From Cherax quadricarinatus (lineage: Eukaryota; Arthropoda; Malacostraca; Decapoda; Parastacidae): DNA of 64,000 nt. Shown piece after piece: positions 48,101 to 61,929 of the stretch (its first letter is position 1; the number at the start of each line of letters is the position of its first letter). Made by a program: the position numbers and the translations under genes. The stretch spans positions 38,539,972-38,603,971 of the forward strand of contig NC_091298.1 in assembly GCF_038502225.1 (NCBI RefSeq), in the 5' to 3' direction. The notes under the pieces were generated by a model that searched no databases, was not told where the DNA came from, and saw nothing but the letters and a program-made list of their open reading frames with translations.

Positions 48101-51100
48101 ACAATAATGGTGCTCCAGGCAATGACACTATAATTGTGCTCCAGACAATGATACTGTAATGGTGCTCCAGACAATGATACGATAATGGAGCTTGAGGCAA
48201 TAATATAATAATGGTGCTCCATGCAATGACACTATAATTGTGCTCCAGACAATGACACAATAATGGTGCTCCACACAATGACACAATAATGGTGCTCCAG
48301 ACAATGATACTGTAATGGTGCTCCAGACAATGATACTATAATGGAGCTTGAGGCAATAATATAATAATGGTGCTCCAGGCAATGACACTATAATTGTGCT
48401 CCAGAGAATGACACAATAATGGTGCTCCAGAAAATGACACAATAATGGTGCTGCAGTCAATGACACAATAATGGTGCTCCAGACAATAATACTATAATGG
48501 TGGTCCAGACAATGATACTATAATGGTTCTTCAGACAATAATAAAATAATGGTGCTCCCGGTAAAGACACAATAATGGTGCTCCAGACAATGACACAATA
48601 ATGGTGCTCCAGACAATGACATAATAATGGTGCTCATATCAATGACACAATGGTGGTGCTACAGACAATAATACAATAATGGTGCTCCCGACAATGACAC
48701 AATAATGGTGCTTCAGACAATGACACTATATTGGTGCTCCAGACAATGACACAGTAATGGTGCTCCAGACAATGATGCTATAATGGTGCTCCAGACAATA
48801 ATACTATAATGGTGCTCCAGACAATGACACAATAATGGTGCTCCAGACAATGACGCTATAATTGTGCTCCAGACAATGATACTATAATGGTGCTCTAGAC
48901 AATGACACAATAATGGTGCTCCAGACAATGACACTATAATGGTGCTCCAGAGAATGACACAATAATGGTGCTCCAGACAATGACGCTATAATTGTGCTCC
49001 AGACAATAATACTATAATGGTGCTCCAGACAATGACACAATAATGGTGCTCCAGACAATGACACTATAATGGTGCTCCAGAGAATGACACAATAATGGTG
49101 CTCCAGACAATGACGCTATAATTGTGCTCCAGACAATGACACTATAATAGTGCTCCAGACAATGACACAATAATGGTGCTCAAGACAATGACACTCTAAT
49201 GGTGCTCCATACAATGACACAATAATGGTGCTCAAGACAATGATACTACAATTGTGCTCCAGACAATGACACAATAATGGTGCTCCAGACAATGACGCTA
49301 TAATTGTGCTCCAGACAATGACACTATAATGGTGCTCAAGACAATGACATAATAATGGTGCTTAAGACAATGACACTCTAATGGTGCTCCAAACAATGAC
49401 ACAATAATGGTGCTCCAGACAATGACGCTATAATTGTGCTCCAGACAATGATACTATAATGGTGCCCCAGACAATGACACAATAATGGTGCTCCAGACAA
49501 TGACACTATAATGGTGCTCCAGACAATGACAATAATGGTGCTCCAGACAATGACGCAATAATTGTGCTCCAGGCAATGACACTATAATTGTGCTCCAGAC
49601 AATGACACAATAATGGTGCTCCAGACAATGACACAATATTGGTGCTCTAGACAAAGACACAATAATGGTGCTCCAGACAATGATACTATAATGGTGCTCC
49701 AGACAATGATACTATAATGGTGCTCCACACAATAATACAATAATGGTGCTCCAGGCAATGACACTATAATTGTGCTCCAGACAACGACACAATAATGGTG
49801 CTCCAGACAATGACACAATAATGGTGCTGCAGTCAATGACACAATAATGGTGCTCAAGACAATGATACTATAATGGTGCTCCAGACAATGATACTATAAT
49901 GGTTCTTCAGACAATAATTAAATAATGGTGCTCCCGGCAATGACACAATAATGGTGCTCCAGACAATGACGCAATAATGGTGTTCCAGACAATGACATAA
50001 TAATGGTGCTCCTATCAATGACACAATAGTGGTGCTACAGACAATAATACAATAATGGTGCTCCCGACAATGACACAATAATGGTGCTCCAGACAATGAT
50101 ACTATAATGGTGCTCCAGACTATGATACTGTAATGGTGCTCCAGACAATGACACAATAATGGTGCTCCAGACAATGACGTTTTAATTGTGCTCCGGACAA
50201 TGATACTATAATGGTGCTCCAGACAATGACACAATAATGGTACTCCAGACAATGACACTATAATGGTGCTCCAGACAATGACACAATAATTCTGCTCAAG
50301 ACAATGACACTGTAATGGTGCTCCAGACAATGACACAATAATGGTGCTCCAGACAATGATACTACAATTGTGCTCCAGACAATGACACTATAATGGTGCT
50401 CCAGACAATGACACAATAATGGTGCTCAAGACAATGACACTGTAATGGTGCTCCAGACAATGACACAATAATGGTGCTCCACACAATGATACTACAATTG
50501 TGCTCCAGACAATGACATTATAATGGTGCTCCAGACATTGACACAATAATGGTGCTCAAGACAATGACACTGTAATGGTGCTCCAGATAATGACACAATA
50601 ATGGTGCTCCAGACAATGATACTACAATTGTGCTCCAGTCAATGACACTATAATGGTGCTCCAGACAATGACACAATAATGGTGCTCAAGACAATGACGC
50701 TATAATTGTGCTCCAGACAGTGACACAATAATGGTGCACCAGACAATGACACAATAATGGCACTCTAGACAAAGACACAATAATTGTGCTCCAGACAATG
50801 ATACTATAATGGTGCTCCAGACAATGATACTATAATGGTGCTCCAGACAATTATACTATAATGGTGCTCCAGACTATAATACAATAATGGTGCTCTAGAC
50901 AATGACACAATAATGGTGCTCCAGACAATACTATAATGATGCTCCAAACAAGGACGCTCTAATGGTCCTCCAGATAATAATACAATAATGGTGCTCCCGA
51001 CAATGACACAATAAAGGCGCTCCAGACAATGACACAATAATGGTGCTCCAGACAATGATACTATAATGGTGCTCCAGACAATAATACTATAATAGTGCTC

Positions 51101-54100
51101 CAGACAATGACACAATAATGGTGCTCCACACAATGACGCTATAATTGTGCTCCAGACAATGATACTATAATGGTGCTCCAGACATTGACACAATAATGGT
51201 GGTCTAGACAATGATACTACAATGGTGCTCCAGACAATGACGCTATAATTGTGCTCCAGGCAATGACACTATAATTGTGCTCCAGACAAAGACACAATAA
51301 CGGTGCTCCAGACAATGACACAATAATGGTGCTCCAGACAATGACACAATAATGGAGCTCCAGACAATGATACTATAATGGTGCTCCAGACAATGATACT
51401 ATAATGGTGCTCCAGACAATAATACAATAATGGTGCTCCAGGCAATGACACTATAATTGTGCTCCAGACAATGACACAATAATGGTGCTCCAAGCAATGA
51501 CACAATAATGGTGCTGCAGTCAATGACACAATAATGGTGCTCCAGACAATGATACTATAATGGTGCTCCTGACAATGATACTATAATGGTTCTCCAGACA
51601 ATAATAAAATGATGGCGCTCCCGGCAATGACACAATAATGGTGCTCCAGACAATGACACAATAATGGTGCTCCAGACAATGACGCAATAATGGTGCTCAA
51701 GACTATGACACAATAATGGTGCTATAGGCAATGATACTATAATGGTGCTCCAGACAATGACGCTATAATGGTGCTCCAGACAATGAATGACACTATAATG
51801 GTGCTCGAGAGAATGACACTATAATTGTGCTCCAGAAAATGATACTATAATTGTGCTCCAGACAATGATACTATAATGGTGCTCCAGACAATGACACAAT
51901 AATGGTGCTCCAGACAATGACGCTATAATTGTGCTCCAGACAATGACACTATAATGATTCTCCAGACAATGACACTATAATGGTGCTCCAGTCAATGACA
52001 CTATAATGGTGCTCCAGACAATGACACAATAATGGTGTTCCAGACAATGATACTACAATTGTGCTCCAGACAATGACGCTATAATTGTGCTCCAGACAAT
52101 GACACAATAATGGTGCTCCAGACAATGACACAATAATGGTGCTCCAGACAATAACACAATAATGGTGCTCCAGACAATGACACTATAATTGTGCTCCAGA
52201 CAATGACACAATAATGGTGCTCCAGACAATGATACTGTAATGGTGCTCCAGACAATGATACTATAATGGAGCTTGAGGCAATAATATAATAATGGTGCTC
52301 CAGGCAATGGCACTATAATTGTGCTCCAGACAATGACACAATAATGGTGCTCCACACAATGACACAATAATGGTGCTCCAGACAATGATACTGTAATGGT
52401 GCTCCAGACAATGATAATATAATGGAGCTTGAGGCAATAATATAATAATGGTGCTCCAGGCAATGACACTATAATTGTGCTCCAGAGAATGACACAATAA
52501 TGGTGCTCCAGAAAATGACACAATAATGGTGCTGCAGTCAATGACACAATAATGGTGCTCCAGACAATAATACTATAATGGTGGTCCAGACAATGATACT
52601 ATAATGGTTCTTCAGACAATAATAAAATAATGGTGCTCCCGGCAATGACACAATAATGGTGCTCCAGACAATGACACAATAATGGTGCTCCAGACACTGA
52701 CATAATAATGGTGCTCATATCAATGACACAATGGTGGTGCTACTGACAATAATACAATAATGGTGCTCCCGACAATGACACAATAATTGTGCTTCAGACA
52801 ATGACACTATATTGGTGCTCCAGACAATGACACAATAATGGTGCTCCAGACAATGATACTGTAATGGTGCTCCAGACAATGACACAATAATGGTGCTCCA
52901 GACAATGACACTATGATGGTGTTCTAGACAATGACACAATAATGGTGCTCCAGGCAATGGCATTATAGTAGTGCTCCACATAATGACACAATAATGGAGC
53001 TCCAGCCAATGACACAACAATGGTGCTCCAGACAATGATACTATAATGGTGCTCCAGACAATGACGCTATAATGGTGCTCCAGACAATAATACAATAATG
53101 GTGCTCCCGACAATGACACAATAATGGTGCTCTAGACAATGACACAATAATGGTGCTCCAGACAATGATACTATGATGGTGCTCCAAACAAGGACGCTAT
53201 AATGGTCCTCCAGACAATAATACAATAATGGTGTTCCCGACAATGACACAATAATGGTGCTCCAGACAATGACACTTTAATGATGCTCCAGACAATGACA
53301 CAATAATGGTGCTCCAGACAATGATACTATAATGGTGCTCCAGACAACAAAACTATAATGGTGCTCTAAACATTGGCACAATAATGGTGCTCCAGACAAT
53401 GACGCTATAATTGTGCTCCAGACAATGATACTATAATGGTGCTCCAGACAATGACGCAATAATGGTGCTCCAGACAATGACACTATAATGGTGCTTCAGA
53501 CAATGACACAATAATGGTGCTCCAGACAATGACGCTATAATTGTGCTCCAGACAATGACACTATAATGGTGCTCCAGACAATGACACAATAATGGTGCTC
53601 AAGACAATGACACTCTAATTGTGCTCCAGACAATGACACTATAATGGTGCTCCAGACAATGACACTATAATGGTGTTCCAGACAATGACACAATAATGGT
53701 GCTCAAGACAATGACACTCTAATTGTGCTCCAGGCAATGACACTATAATTGTGCTCCAGACAATGACGCAATAATGGTGCTCTAGACAATGAGACAATAA
53801 TGGTGCTCCAGACAATGATACTATAATGGTGCTCCAGACATTGATGCTATAATGGTGCTCCAGAGAATGACACAATAATGGTGCTCAAGACAATGACACA
53901 ATAATGGTGCTCCAGACAATGATACTATAATGGTGCTCCAGGCAATGACATTATAATTGTGCTCCAGACAATGACACAATAATGGTGCTCCAGACAATGA
54001 CACAATAATGGTGCTCCAGACAATGACGCAATAATGGTGCTCTAGACAATGAGACAATAATGGTGCTCCAGACAATGATACTATAATGGTGCTCCAGACA

Positions 54101-57100
54101 TTGATGCTATAATCGTGCTCCAGAGAATGACACAATAATGGTGCTCAAGACAATGACACAATAATGGTGCTCCAGACAATGATACTATAATGGTGCTCCA
54201 GGCAATGACATTATAATTGTGCTCCAGACAATGACACAATAATGGTGCTCCAGACAATGACACAATAATGGTGCTGCAGTCAATGACACAATAATGGTGC
54301 TTAAGACAATGATACTATAATGGTGCTCCAGACAATGATACTATAATGGTTCTCCAGACAATAATAAAATAATGGTGCTCCTGTCAATGACACAATAATG
54401 GTGCTCCAGACAATGAGGCAATAATGGTGCTCCAGACAATGACATAATAATGGTGCTTCTATCAATGACACAATAGTGGTGCTACAGACAATGATACAAT
54501 AATGGTGCTCCCGACAATGACACAATAATGGTGCTCCAGACAATGATACTATAATGGTGCTCCAGACAATGATACTGTAATGGTGCTCCAGACAATGACA
54601 CAATAATGGTGGTCCAGACAATGACACTCTGATGGTGCTCTAGACAATGACACAATAATGGTGCTCCAGGCAATGTCATTATAATGGTGCTCCAGACAAT
54701 GACACAACAATGGAGCTCCAGTCAATGACACAATAATGGTGCTCCAGACAATGATACTGTAATGGTGCTCCAGACAATGACGCTATAATGGTGCTCCAGA
54801 CAATAATACAATAATGGTGCTCCCGACAATTACACAATAATGGTGCTCTAGACAATGACACAGTAATGGTGCTCCAGACAATGATACTATAATGGTGCTC
54901 CAAACAAGGACGCTATAATGGTCCTCCAGACAATAATACAATAATGGTGTTCCCGACAATGACACAATAATGGTGCTCCAGACAATGACACTTTAATGAT
55001 GCTCCAGACAATGACACAATAAAGGTGCTCCAGACAATGACACAATAATGGTGCTCCAGACAATGATACTATAATGGTGCTCCAGACAATAATACTATAA
55101 TGGTGCTCCAGACAATGACACAAAATGGTGCTCCAGACAATGACGCTATAATTGTGCTCCAGACAATGATACTATAATGTTGCTCCAGACAATGACACAA
55201 TAATGGTGCTCCAGACAATGACACTATAATGGTGCTCCAGACAATGACACAATAATGGTGCTCTAGACAATGATACTACAATGGTGCTCCAGACAATGAC
55301 GCTATAATTGTGCTTCAGGCAATGACACTATAATTGTGCTCCAGACAATGATACAATAATGGTGCTCCAGACAATGACACAATAATGCTGGTCCAGACAA
55401 TGACACAATAATGGAGCTCCAGATAATGATACTATAATGGTGCTCCAGACGATAATACAATAATGGTGCTCCAGGCAATGACACTATAATTGTGCTCCAG
55501 ACAATGACACAATAGTGGTGCTCCAGACAATGACACAATAATGGTGCTGCAGTCAATGACACAATAATGGTGCTCCAGACAATGATACTATAATGGTGCT
55601 CCCGACAATGATACTATAATGGTTCTCCAGACAATAATAAAATAGTGGCGCTCCCTGCAATGACACAATAATGGTGTTCCAGACAATGACACAATAATGG
55701 AGCTCCAGACAATGACGCAATAATGGTGCTCAAGACTATGACACAATAATGGTGCTCCAGGCAATGACACTATAATTGTGCTCCAGACAATGACACAATA
55801 GTGGTGCTCCAGACAATGACACAATAATGGTGCTGCAGTCAATGACACAATAATGGTGCACCAGACAATGATACTATAATGGTGCTCCCGACAATGATAC
55901 TATAATGGTTCTCCAGACAATAATAAAATAGTGGCGCTCCCTGCAATGACACAATAATGGTGCTCCAGACAATGACACAATAATGGAGCTCCAGACAATG
56001 ACGCAATAATGGTGCTCAAGACTATGACACAATAATGGTGCTACAGGCAATGATACTATAATGGTGCTCCAGACAATGACGCTATAATGGTGCTCAATAC
56101 ATTGAATGACACTATAATGGTGCTCCAGACAATGACACTGTAATTGTGATCCAGATAATGACACAATAATGGTGTTCAAGACAATGGTACTATAATGGAG
56201 CTCCAGTCAATGACACAATAATGGTGCTCCAGACAATGATACTGTAATGGTGCTCCAGACAATGACGCTATAATGGTGCTCCAGACAATAATACAATAAT
56301 GGTGCTCCCGACAATGACACAATAATGGTGCTCTAGACAATGACACAGTAATGGTGCTCCAGACAATGATACTATAATGGTGCTCCAAACAAGGACGCTA
56401 TAATGGTTCTCCAGACAATAATACAATAATGGTGTTCTCGACAATGACACAATAATGGTGCTCCAGACAATGACACTTTAATGATGCTCCAGACAATGAC
56501 ACAATAAAGGTGCTCCAGACAATGACACAATAATGGTGCTCCAGACAATGATACTATAATGGTGCTCCAGACAATAATACTATAATGGTGCTCCAGACAA
56601 TGACACAAAATGGTGCTCCAGACAATGACGCTATAATTGTGCTCCAGACAATGATACTATAATGGTGCTCCAGACAATGACACAATAATGGTGCTCCAGA
56701 CAATGACACTATAATGGTGCTCCAGACAATGACACAATAATGGTGCTCTAGACAATGATACTACAATGGTGCTCCAGACAATGACGCTATAATTGTGCTT
56801 CAGTCAATGACACTATAATTGTGCTCCTGACAATGACACAATAATGGTGGTCCAGACAATGACACAATAATGGTGCTCCAGACAATGACACTATAATGGT
56901 GCTCCAGACAATGACACAATAATGGTGCTCTAGACAATGATACTACAATGGTGCTCCAGACAATGACGCTATAATTGTGCTCCAGACAATGATACTATAA
57001 TGGTGCTCCAGACAATGACACAATAATGGTGCTCCAGACAATGACACAATAATGGTGGTCCAGACAATGACACAATAATGGAGCTCCAGATAATGATACT

Positions 57101-58119
57101 ATAATGGTGCTCCAGACAATGATACTATAATGGTGCTCCAGACGATAATACAATAATGGTGCTCCAGGCAATGACACTATAATTGTGCTCCAGACAATGA
57201 CACAATAGTGGTGCTCCAGACAATGACACAATAATGGTGCTGCAGTCAATGACACAATAATGGTGCTCCAGACAATGATACTATAATGGTGCTCCCGACA
57301 ATGATACTATAATGGTTCTCCAGACAATAATAAAATAGTGGCGCTCCCTGCAATGACACAATAATGGTGCTCCAGACAATGACACAATAATGGAGCTCCA
57401 GACAATGACGCAATAATGGTGCTCAAGACTATGACACAATAATGGTGCTCCAGGCAATGACACTATAATTGTGCTCCAGACAATGACACAATAGTGGTGC
57501 TCCAGACAATGACACAATAATGGTGCTGCAGTCAATGACACAATAATGGTGCACCAGACAATGATACTATAATGGTGCTCCCGACAATGATACTATAATG
57601 GTTCTCCAGACAATAATAAAATAGTGGCGCTCCCTGCAATGACACAATAATGGTGCTCCAGACAATGACACAATAATGGAGCTCCAGACAATGACGCAAT
57701 AATGGTGCTCAAGACTATGACACAATAATGGTGCTACAGGCAATGATACTATAATGGTGCTCCAGACAATGACGCTATAATGGTGCTCAATACATTGAAT
57801 GACACTATAATGGTGCTCCAGACAATGACACTATAATTGTGATCCAGATAATGACACAATAATGGTGTTCAAGACAATGGTACTATAATGGTCCTCTAGG
57901 CAATGACACAATAATTGTGTTCAAGAAAATGGTACTATAATGGTCCTCCAGACAATGACACTATAATGGTGCTCCAAACAATGACACAATAATGGGCTCA
58001 AGACAATAATACAATAATGATGCTCCAGACAATGACGCAATAATGAAGCTCCAGACATTGACACTGTAATGGTGCTCCAGACAATGGCACTATAATGGTC
58101 CTCCAAACAATGACAATAC
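33108..58119. repeat. 26-bp satellite array, about 25 kb and roughly 960 copies
   Basis: The unit combines GGTGCTCCAGACAATGACAC and TATAAT or AATAAT. The main variant sites are CACAATAATGG, CACTATAATGG, CGCTATAATTG and GATACTATAATGG. On the minus strand most units lack stops, so translation repeats every 26 residues (78 bp), giving dozens of frames that start MSLSGAPLLCHCLEHHY. None has coding evidence. The array has nested higher-order structure and several short scrambled patches (reported as findings). No other element interrupts 25 kb, which is unusual next to such insertion-rich flanks. Confidence 0.95.
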
Positions 58120-59324
58120 AATTTTTTTCTCAGTTTTTCAGTTAAGAAAAGTGAGAAAAATTAGTTGTGCGAGAGAAAGACATTGCTTCATCTTTCTTAG
58201 ACAAATACTCTCCCTCTTCTTTCTCAAACAAAGACACCCTCCTCTTCTTTCTGAGACAAAAACACTCCCTTTACAGGTGCATAAAAGAAATTAAAGAATT
58301 TTTCTAAAGATCGAGAGTATCCAATTAACGAAGAGAAACACTGGTTTTAGAAATATAAAACATAGAGGATGTTTACAAAAACTTTATACAACGAACGAAA
58401 AGCGTTCTCTCTTTGATAGATTTCAAGGGTAAACCCTACTTTTCACTATGGACAGTAAAGAATCTAGAACGACAAATGGTTTTTCTTCTATAAGATTCCA
58501 AACCGTGTCAATATTTCCAGCATTTCTGATACACAGTAACCTCACTCAGCTATGTAGAAGCAGTCTACGCCTCTATGAATCTTGGGTTCATTAATTAAAC
58601 CCAAAATTCAAGCAGATTTGTTTGTAAAAGATGTTATTAGTTGTCTGTCGTCACTGCCGCCACACATTTTTAAGATCTTTGAAAATATATTTAGAAGATA
58701 ACTCAACATGCATATTGACGAAGGCACAACCCAGGGAAGCTTAGGCTGGGAGAAGACACCTCCTACCTATCACAATTATGAATTTGAATGCACTGCAAGG
58801 TAAAATTAATGCCAATGTAATTTAAACAGAATTTTCAAAAAACTTTGATATGAGTGATCACGGTATACAAGCAGGAAAAAACGGAAGCGAAAATATATTT
58901 CCTGGAAGAGTGGGTTTTAACATTAAAATAAAAGTTCTCCTCAGCGAAGGTGTTGATTCTCAAGATCCAGGACTTGCTCCAGTTATCTTTCCAGTTCTCA
59001 TATCTCTCATAGAAACAAATTATTGTACAAAAGGATTCTCTTCTTTACGATACTCAAAACTGTACAGTAAGCTATGCATTCATCCTGGACACAGCTAAAC
59101 AACAAGTACCCGTAAATTAAATTGTCCGGTGGACAACAACAAAATTTCAATGAGGCCTAGATCAATGACCCCCTCTGTGGATAAATTAAATAATATAAGA
59201 GTATATAATAAACTGAAACCACTGGATAGAGTGTAAAAGGAAAGTAAGAGACGTGTTACAGAGATCTCAGCTTCTAGGATGACAACAGTGGTGTCTATCT
59301 CACCTACATTTAATATGGTGAGTA
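58120..59324. other. Unassigned sequence right of the satellite
   Basis: Starts with a T-run and a few CTCTTCTTTCT/GACAAA repeats (58190-58270), then unique AT-rich DNA. An 82-codon frame at 58850-59098 (starting MSDHGIQAGKNG) has no recognisable domain, and I do not call it a gene. GATCAATGACCC near 59160 resembles a piece of the CR1-type 3' UTR near 3865 in reverse but is too short to call. Confidence 0.45.
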
Positions 59325-59430
59325 AGACACATGTGCAGTAGTTAAGTATCTTTACTGTTGAAACATTTCGCCTACGTGGTAGGATCCTTCAGTCAAATGT
59401 TTTTTACTCATCAACTTGTCAGTATCTTAT
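59325..59430 (-). mobile_element. Penelope-like terminal fragment, decayed
   Basis: Shares GTAAGACACAT, TTTCGCCTAC and CTTCAGTC in the same order with the insertion at 63451-63709. It contains a weakened hammerhead-like motif. Confidence 0.55.
59358..59396 (-). ncRNA. Degenerate hammerhead-ribozyme-like motif
   Basis: On the minus strand: TTGA (stem I), CTGAAGG (core with A9 changed to G), A (extra), CCTAC-CAC-GTAGG inside stem II, GAA, ATGT in place of ACGT, T, TCAA (stem I). Probably inactive. Confidence 0.35.
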
Positions 59431-59760
59431 AACACTGTCAAGATAAACTTAAAATGAGAGAGTTAAGAACCTTCAAAATAAGAGTATCCAAGTTGATGAT
59501 GGTTTTCATAAAGGAGCTGTTGCTCTCTGGACTGAAACGCTGCTTCACTCTAACACCTCCATTAACAGAAACGTGCAAATTAATTGTAACAAGAGTAAAT
59601 TTTGTGATTATCTCATAATATGCCTTAGTCTCCTACTTAATTAATGTAGTTTAGGTTCTTTTCTTTTCTTTCTGGTAACCATCCAGCCGTGGTGTTATCC
59701 TGTGACTTTCATCAGTGATACAACAGCTGTTGTTCTGTAAGGCTATTCATGCACGTGTGC
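59431..59760. other. Unassigned sequence
   Basis: About 330 bp without a recognised gene or repeat. Confidence 0.45.
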
Positions 59761-59785
59761 TCCGTGAGTGAATGTGGTTTTTGCC

Positions 59786-60775
59786 AAATTCTCTCTTCAA
59801 TTCATGAATGCTGTTGAAATTCGGATGGATATTACACCTAGGAAGCCTGCAAGTATCTCAGAAAAACATACCGATTTAAGTATCAGCCAGATCGCCGAAA
59901 ATTGGAATCTAGCAAAGTTGATCGGATTCCGAAGAGAACTGACGACACCGGTGATTGTGGAGCGCTGCGTCGAGGAAGACGTGAAAGAAAACGGACAACA
60001 CCTCAAGATAACAAAGTTATAAAAAAATAATGTGAAGGATCCCAAGAAAACCAACAAAGATCTACGGAGAGATTTGGCTTCAGCTGACATAAATGTTGAT
60101 GGTTCAACTGACCAACGAAAGCCCATTGAAGTTGGCAGAACTGCCAGAAAGCCGAAAAAGAAACAATTATTCACTGCTGCTATTAAGAACAAACGGCTGA
60201 GGTGGGCACTCGATCAGATGTGGCACATTTTGAAGTATTTGGATACAGATTAGTGGTAGTGAGACGGAGCAAAAAACCTCTTTGGAATGGACACATTCAA
60301 CAAGCTCCAAAACACCTACCTACGACATTTTCTTGTAGTTTTATTGCTAAATGACCTGGACGATTTATTGTCGCTGAGAGATCGATGAACAGTGACAAAT
60401 ACAAGGAAATCCTTGGAACTCATATGCTTTTCATTGTGTATAGAGACTATCCTGATGGAGAAGGTATTTTCCAGCAGGGCCTTGCTCCAAGCCACACTTC
60501 CAGAAACATGCTAACAGATTTCGAGGAGAGAGGGCTAAGCTTTTTAAATTAGCCTCGAAATTCTCCTGACCAGTTGAGAATCTATGGCCAATAACCAAAG
60601 GCAGGATCGCAAAACAGGACTGTTCAACTGTTCAGTTACTGTTGTTATTAGGACATTGTACCACAACATAGAACTTGTCAAAATGTGATCAACATTGGTC
60701 GATTCTAAGCCAAAGCATGTAGCAGTGCTTATAAAAGTAAAGGGTAGTCATGTCTCTTATTAAATCAATTACACT
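59786..60775 (+). pseudogene. Tc1-type DNA transposon transposase, decayed
   Basis: Pieces in several frames follow the order of a Tc1 transposase. First a helix-turn-helix start (ITPRKPASI, HTDLSISQIAENW) near 59830-59910. Next RRKRRTTPQDN near 59965, then KDPKKTNKDLRRDLA and KKKQLFTAAIKNKRLRWA in the 73-codon frame ending at 60253. Then YKEILGTHMLFI, DGEGIFQQGLAPSHTS and NSPDQLRIYG near 60395-60580. The second catalytic Asp, expected in a QDNAPCHT-like block, is Gly here. Frameshifts and stops are frequent. The tail near 60750 (AGGGTAGTCATGTCTC) matches the fragment at 3966-4098. This is an old, inactive copy of a cut-and-paste transposon. Confidence 0.8.
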
Positions 60776-61000
60776 GGTGAACAACCTAAATGTTTCCGAG
60801 AGCAGAATAGCAATTTCCAATTAATTTTAGGTCACTGATAATGAATATCATGGTTAACATTGTTTGTTATCTCTACTTTTCAGTATATACCTACGTGTCA
60901 CAACAGGCTCCAACAGGCTTGCGGCAGTGTTTCTTACCAGCAGTCATAGAAGGTGGTTGTACTGTGCAAATTTACATTTTGAGGTGAAAGGTAGATGGTT
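60776..61000. other. Spacer with a possible CR1 3' UTR scrap
   Basis: No gene. CTCCAACAGGCTTGCGGCAG at 60909-60928 resembles the GGCCAACAGGCCTCCTGCAG part of the CR1 family A 3' UTR, followed by TGTTTCTT. Too short to be sure. Confidence 0.35.
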
Positions 61001-61700
61001 TTCTTAGCCAACAGGGCGGATACACCAAGTACTGCTGCTTTCTATGTGAATGGGACAGCCGTGCAAGAGGTTCCCACTACATCAGGATAGACTGGCCGCC
61101 TAGTCAATCGTTGGAGCCTGGGATGAAAAATGTTGAACATCCACCTCCCATTTAACCAAACAAAATTTTGCTATCACCACTACACATAAAACTGGGGCTC
61201 ATGAAAAACTTTGTAAAATCTATGGACAAATCCGGTCAGGGATTCAAGTATTTAGCACCAAAATTCCCCTTCAATGGTCCTCAGGTTCGAGAGCTTCTTT
61301 AAGATGGTGACTTTGAATCAGACCTTCATGGCGAGGAGAAAGCTGCTTGGGAAGCTTTCAAGTTAGTGGCGAAGGGATTTCTCGGAAAATGAAGGGAAGG
61401 CAACTATGAAAAAAAATGGGGGAAAACCTCATCAAGACTTACAAGAACTTGGGATGTAACATGTTACTTAAAATCGACTTTTTGGACTCACATTTAGACT
61501 TGTTTTTTCCAGCAAACTGTGGGACAGTTACTAGTGACGAACATGGTGAAAGGTTTCACTAAGATATTTCAACCATGAATAAATGGTACCAAGGTAAATA
61601 GGGCACAAGAATGCTTGCAGACTATTGCTGGACATTGGCAAGAGATGATTCTTCAGCCCACTATAAGCGTCAAGCAAAAAGGCAGAGACTAGGTACGGAT
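61001..61700 (+). pseudogene. Decayed copy of a multicopy invertebrate ORF family (GGYTKY...CFLC)
   Basis: Reading across several frames gives QQGGYTKYCCFLCEWDSRA near 61009, PLHIKLGLMKNFVKSMDKSG near 61175-61235, FNGPQVREL near 61273, AAWEAFKLVAKGFLGK near 61340, then FLDSHLDLFFPANCG near 61481-61520, DEHGERFH near 61537 and MLADYCW near 61613. I remember this order (CFLC, LPPLHIKLGLMK, HLD, GERFHQD) from repeated, uncharacterised proteins of aphids, hydra and crustaceans, which suggests a mobile-element or domesticated family. No function is known to me. At least three stops and two frame changes make this copy dead. It is not a Tc1 part, although it lies 230 bp downstream of the Tc1 remnant. 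Confidence 0.6.
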
Positions 61701-61929
61701 TAGAGTTTAAAACATACTGACACATATTGTACGTTATAATAAAATAATCAAATATTACATGACTCGTATCTTTACACTCATAACCAATAAGCATTTTTAA
61801 GGTGATATTTGGATTCAGGACATGAAAATATATAAGAATTAACTAATTTCATTTAAGAAGATTACAACTTTTCAAAAATTCTTGACCAGTGTTATCTGTC
61901 ACATTACTGTTGTGTGTTTCAAAGAAACA
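61701..61929. other. Unassigned AT-rich sequence
   Basis: Nothing recognised. Confidence 0.45.

Noticed and set aside
33108..58119. Dozens of minus-strand frames starting MSLSGAPLLCHCLEHHY
   Set aside because: They are translations of one 26-bp tandem unit that lacks stops in that strand; the frame breaks at random indels and there is no start context, domain or flanking exon.
58850..59098. 82-codon frame starting MSDHGIQAGKNG
   Set aside because: No recognisable domain, short, in AT-rich DNA between repeats; chance frame cannot be excluded.
59500..59580. Further hammerhead core around GATGATGG and CTGAAACGC
   Set aside because: No stem II of proper spacing and no closing stem I could be found.
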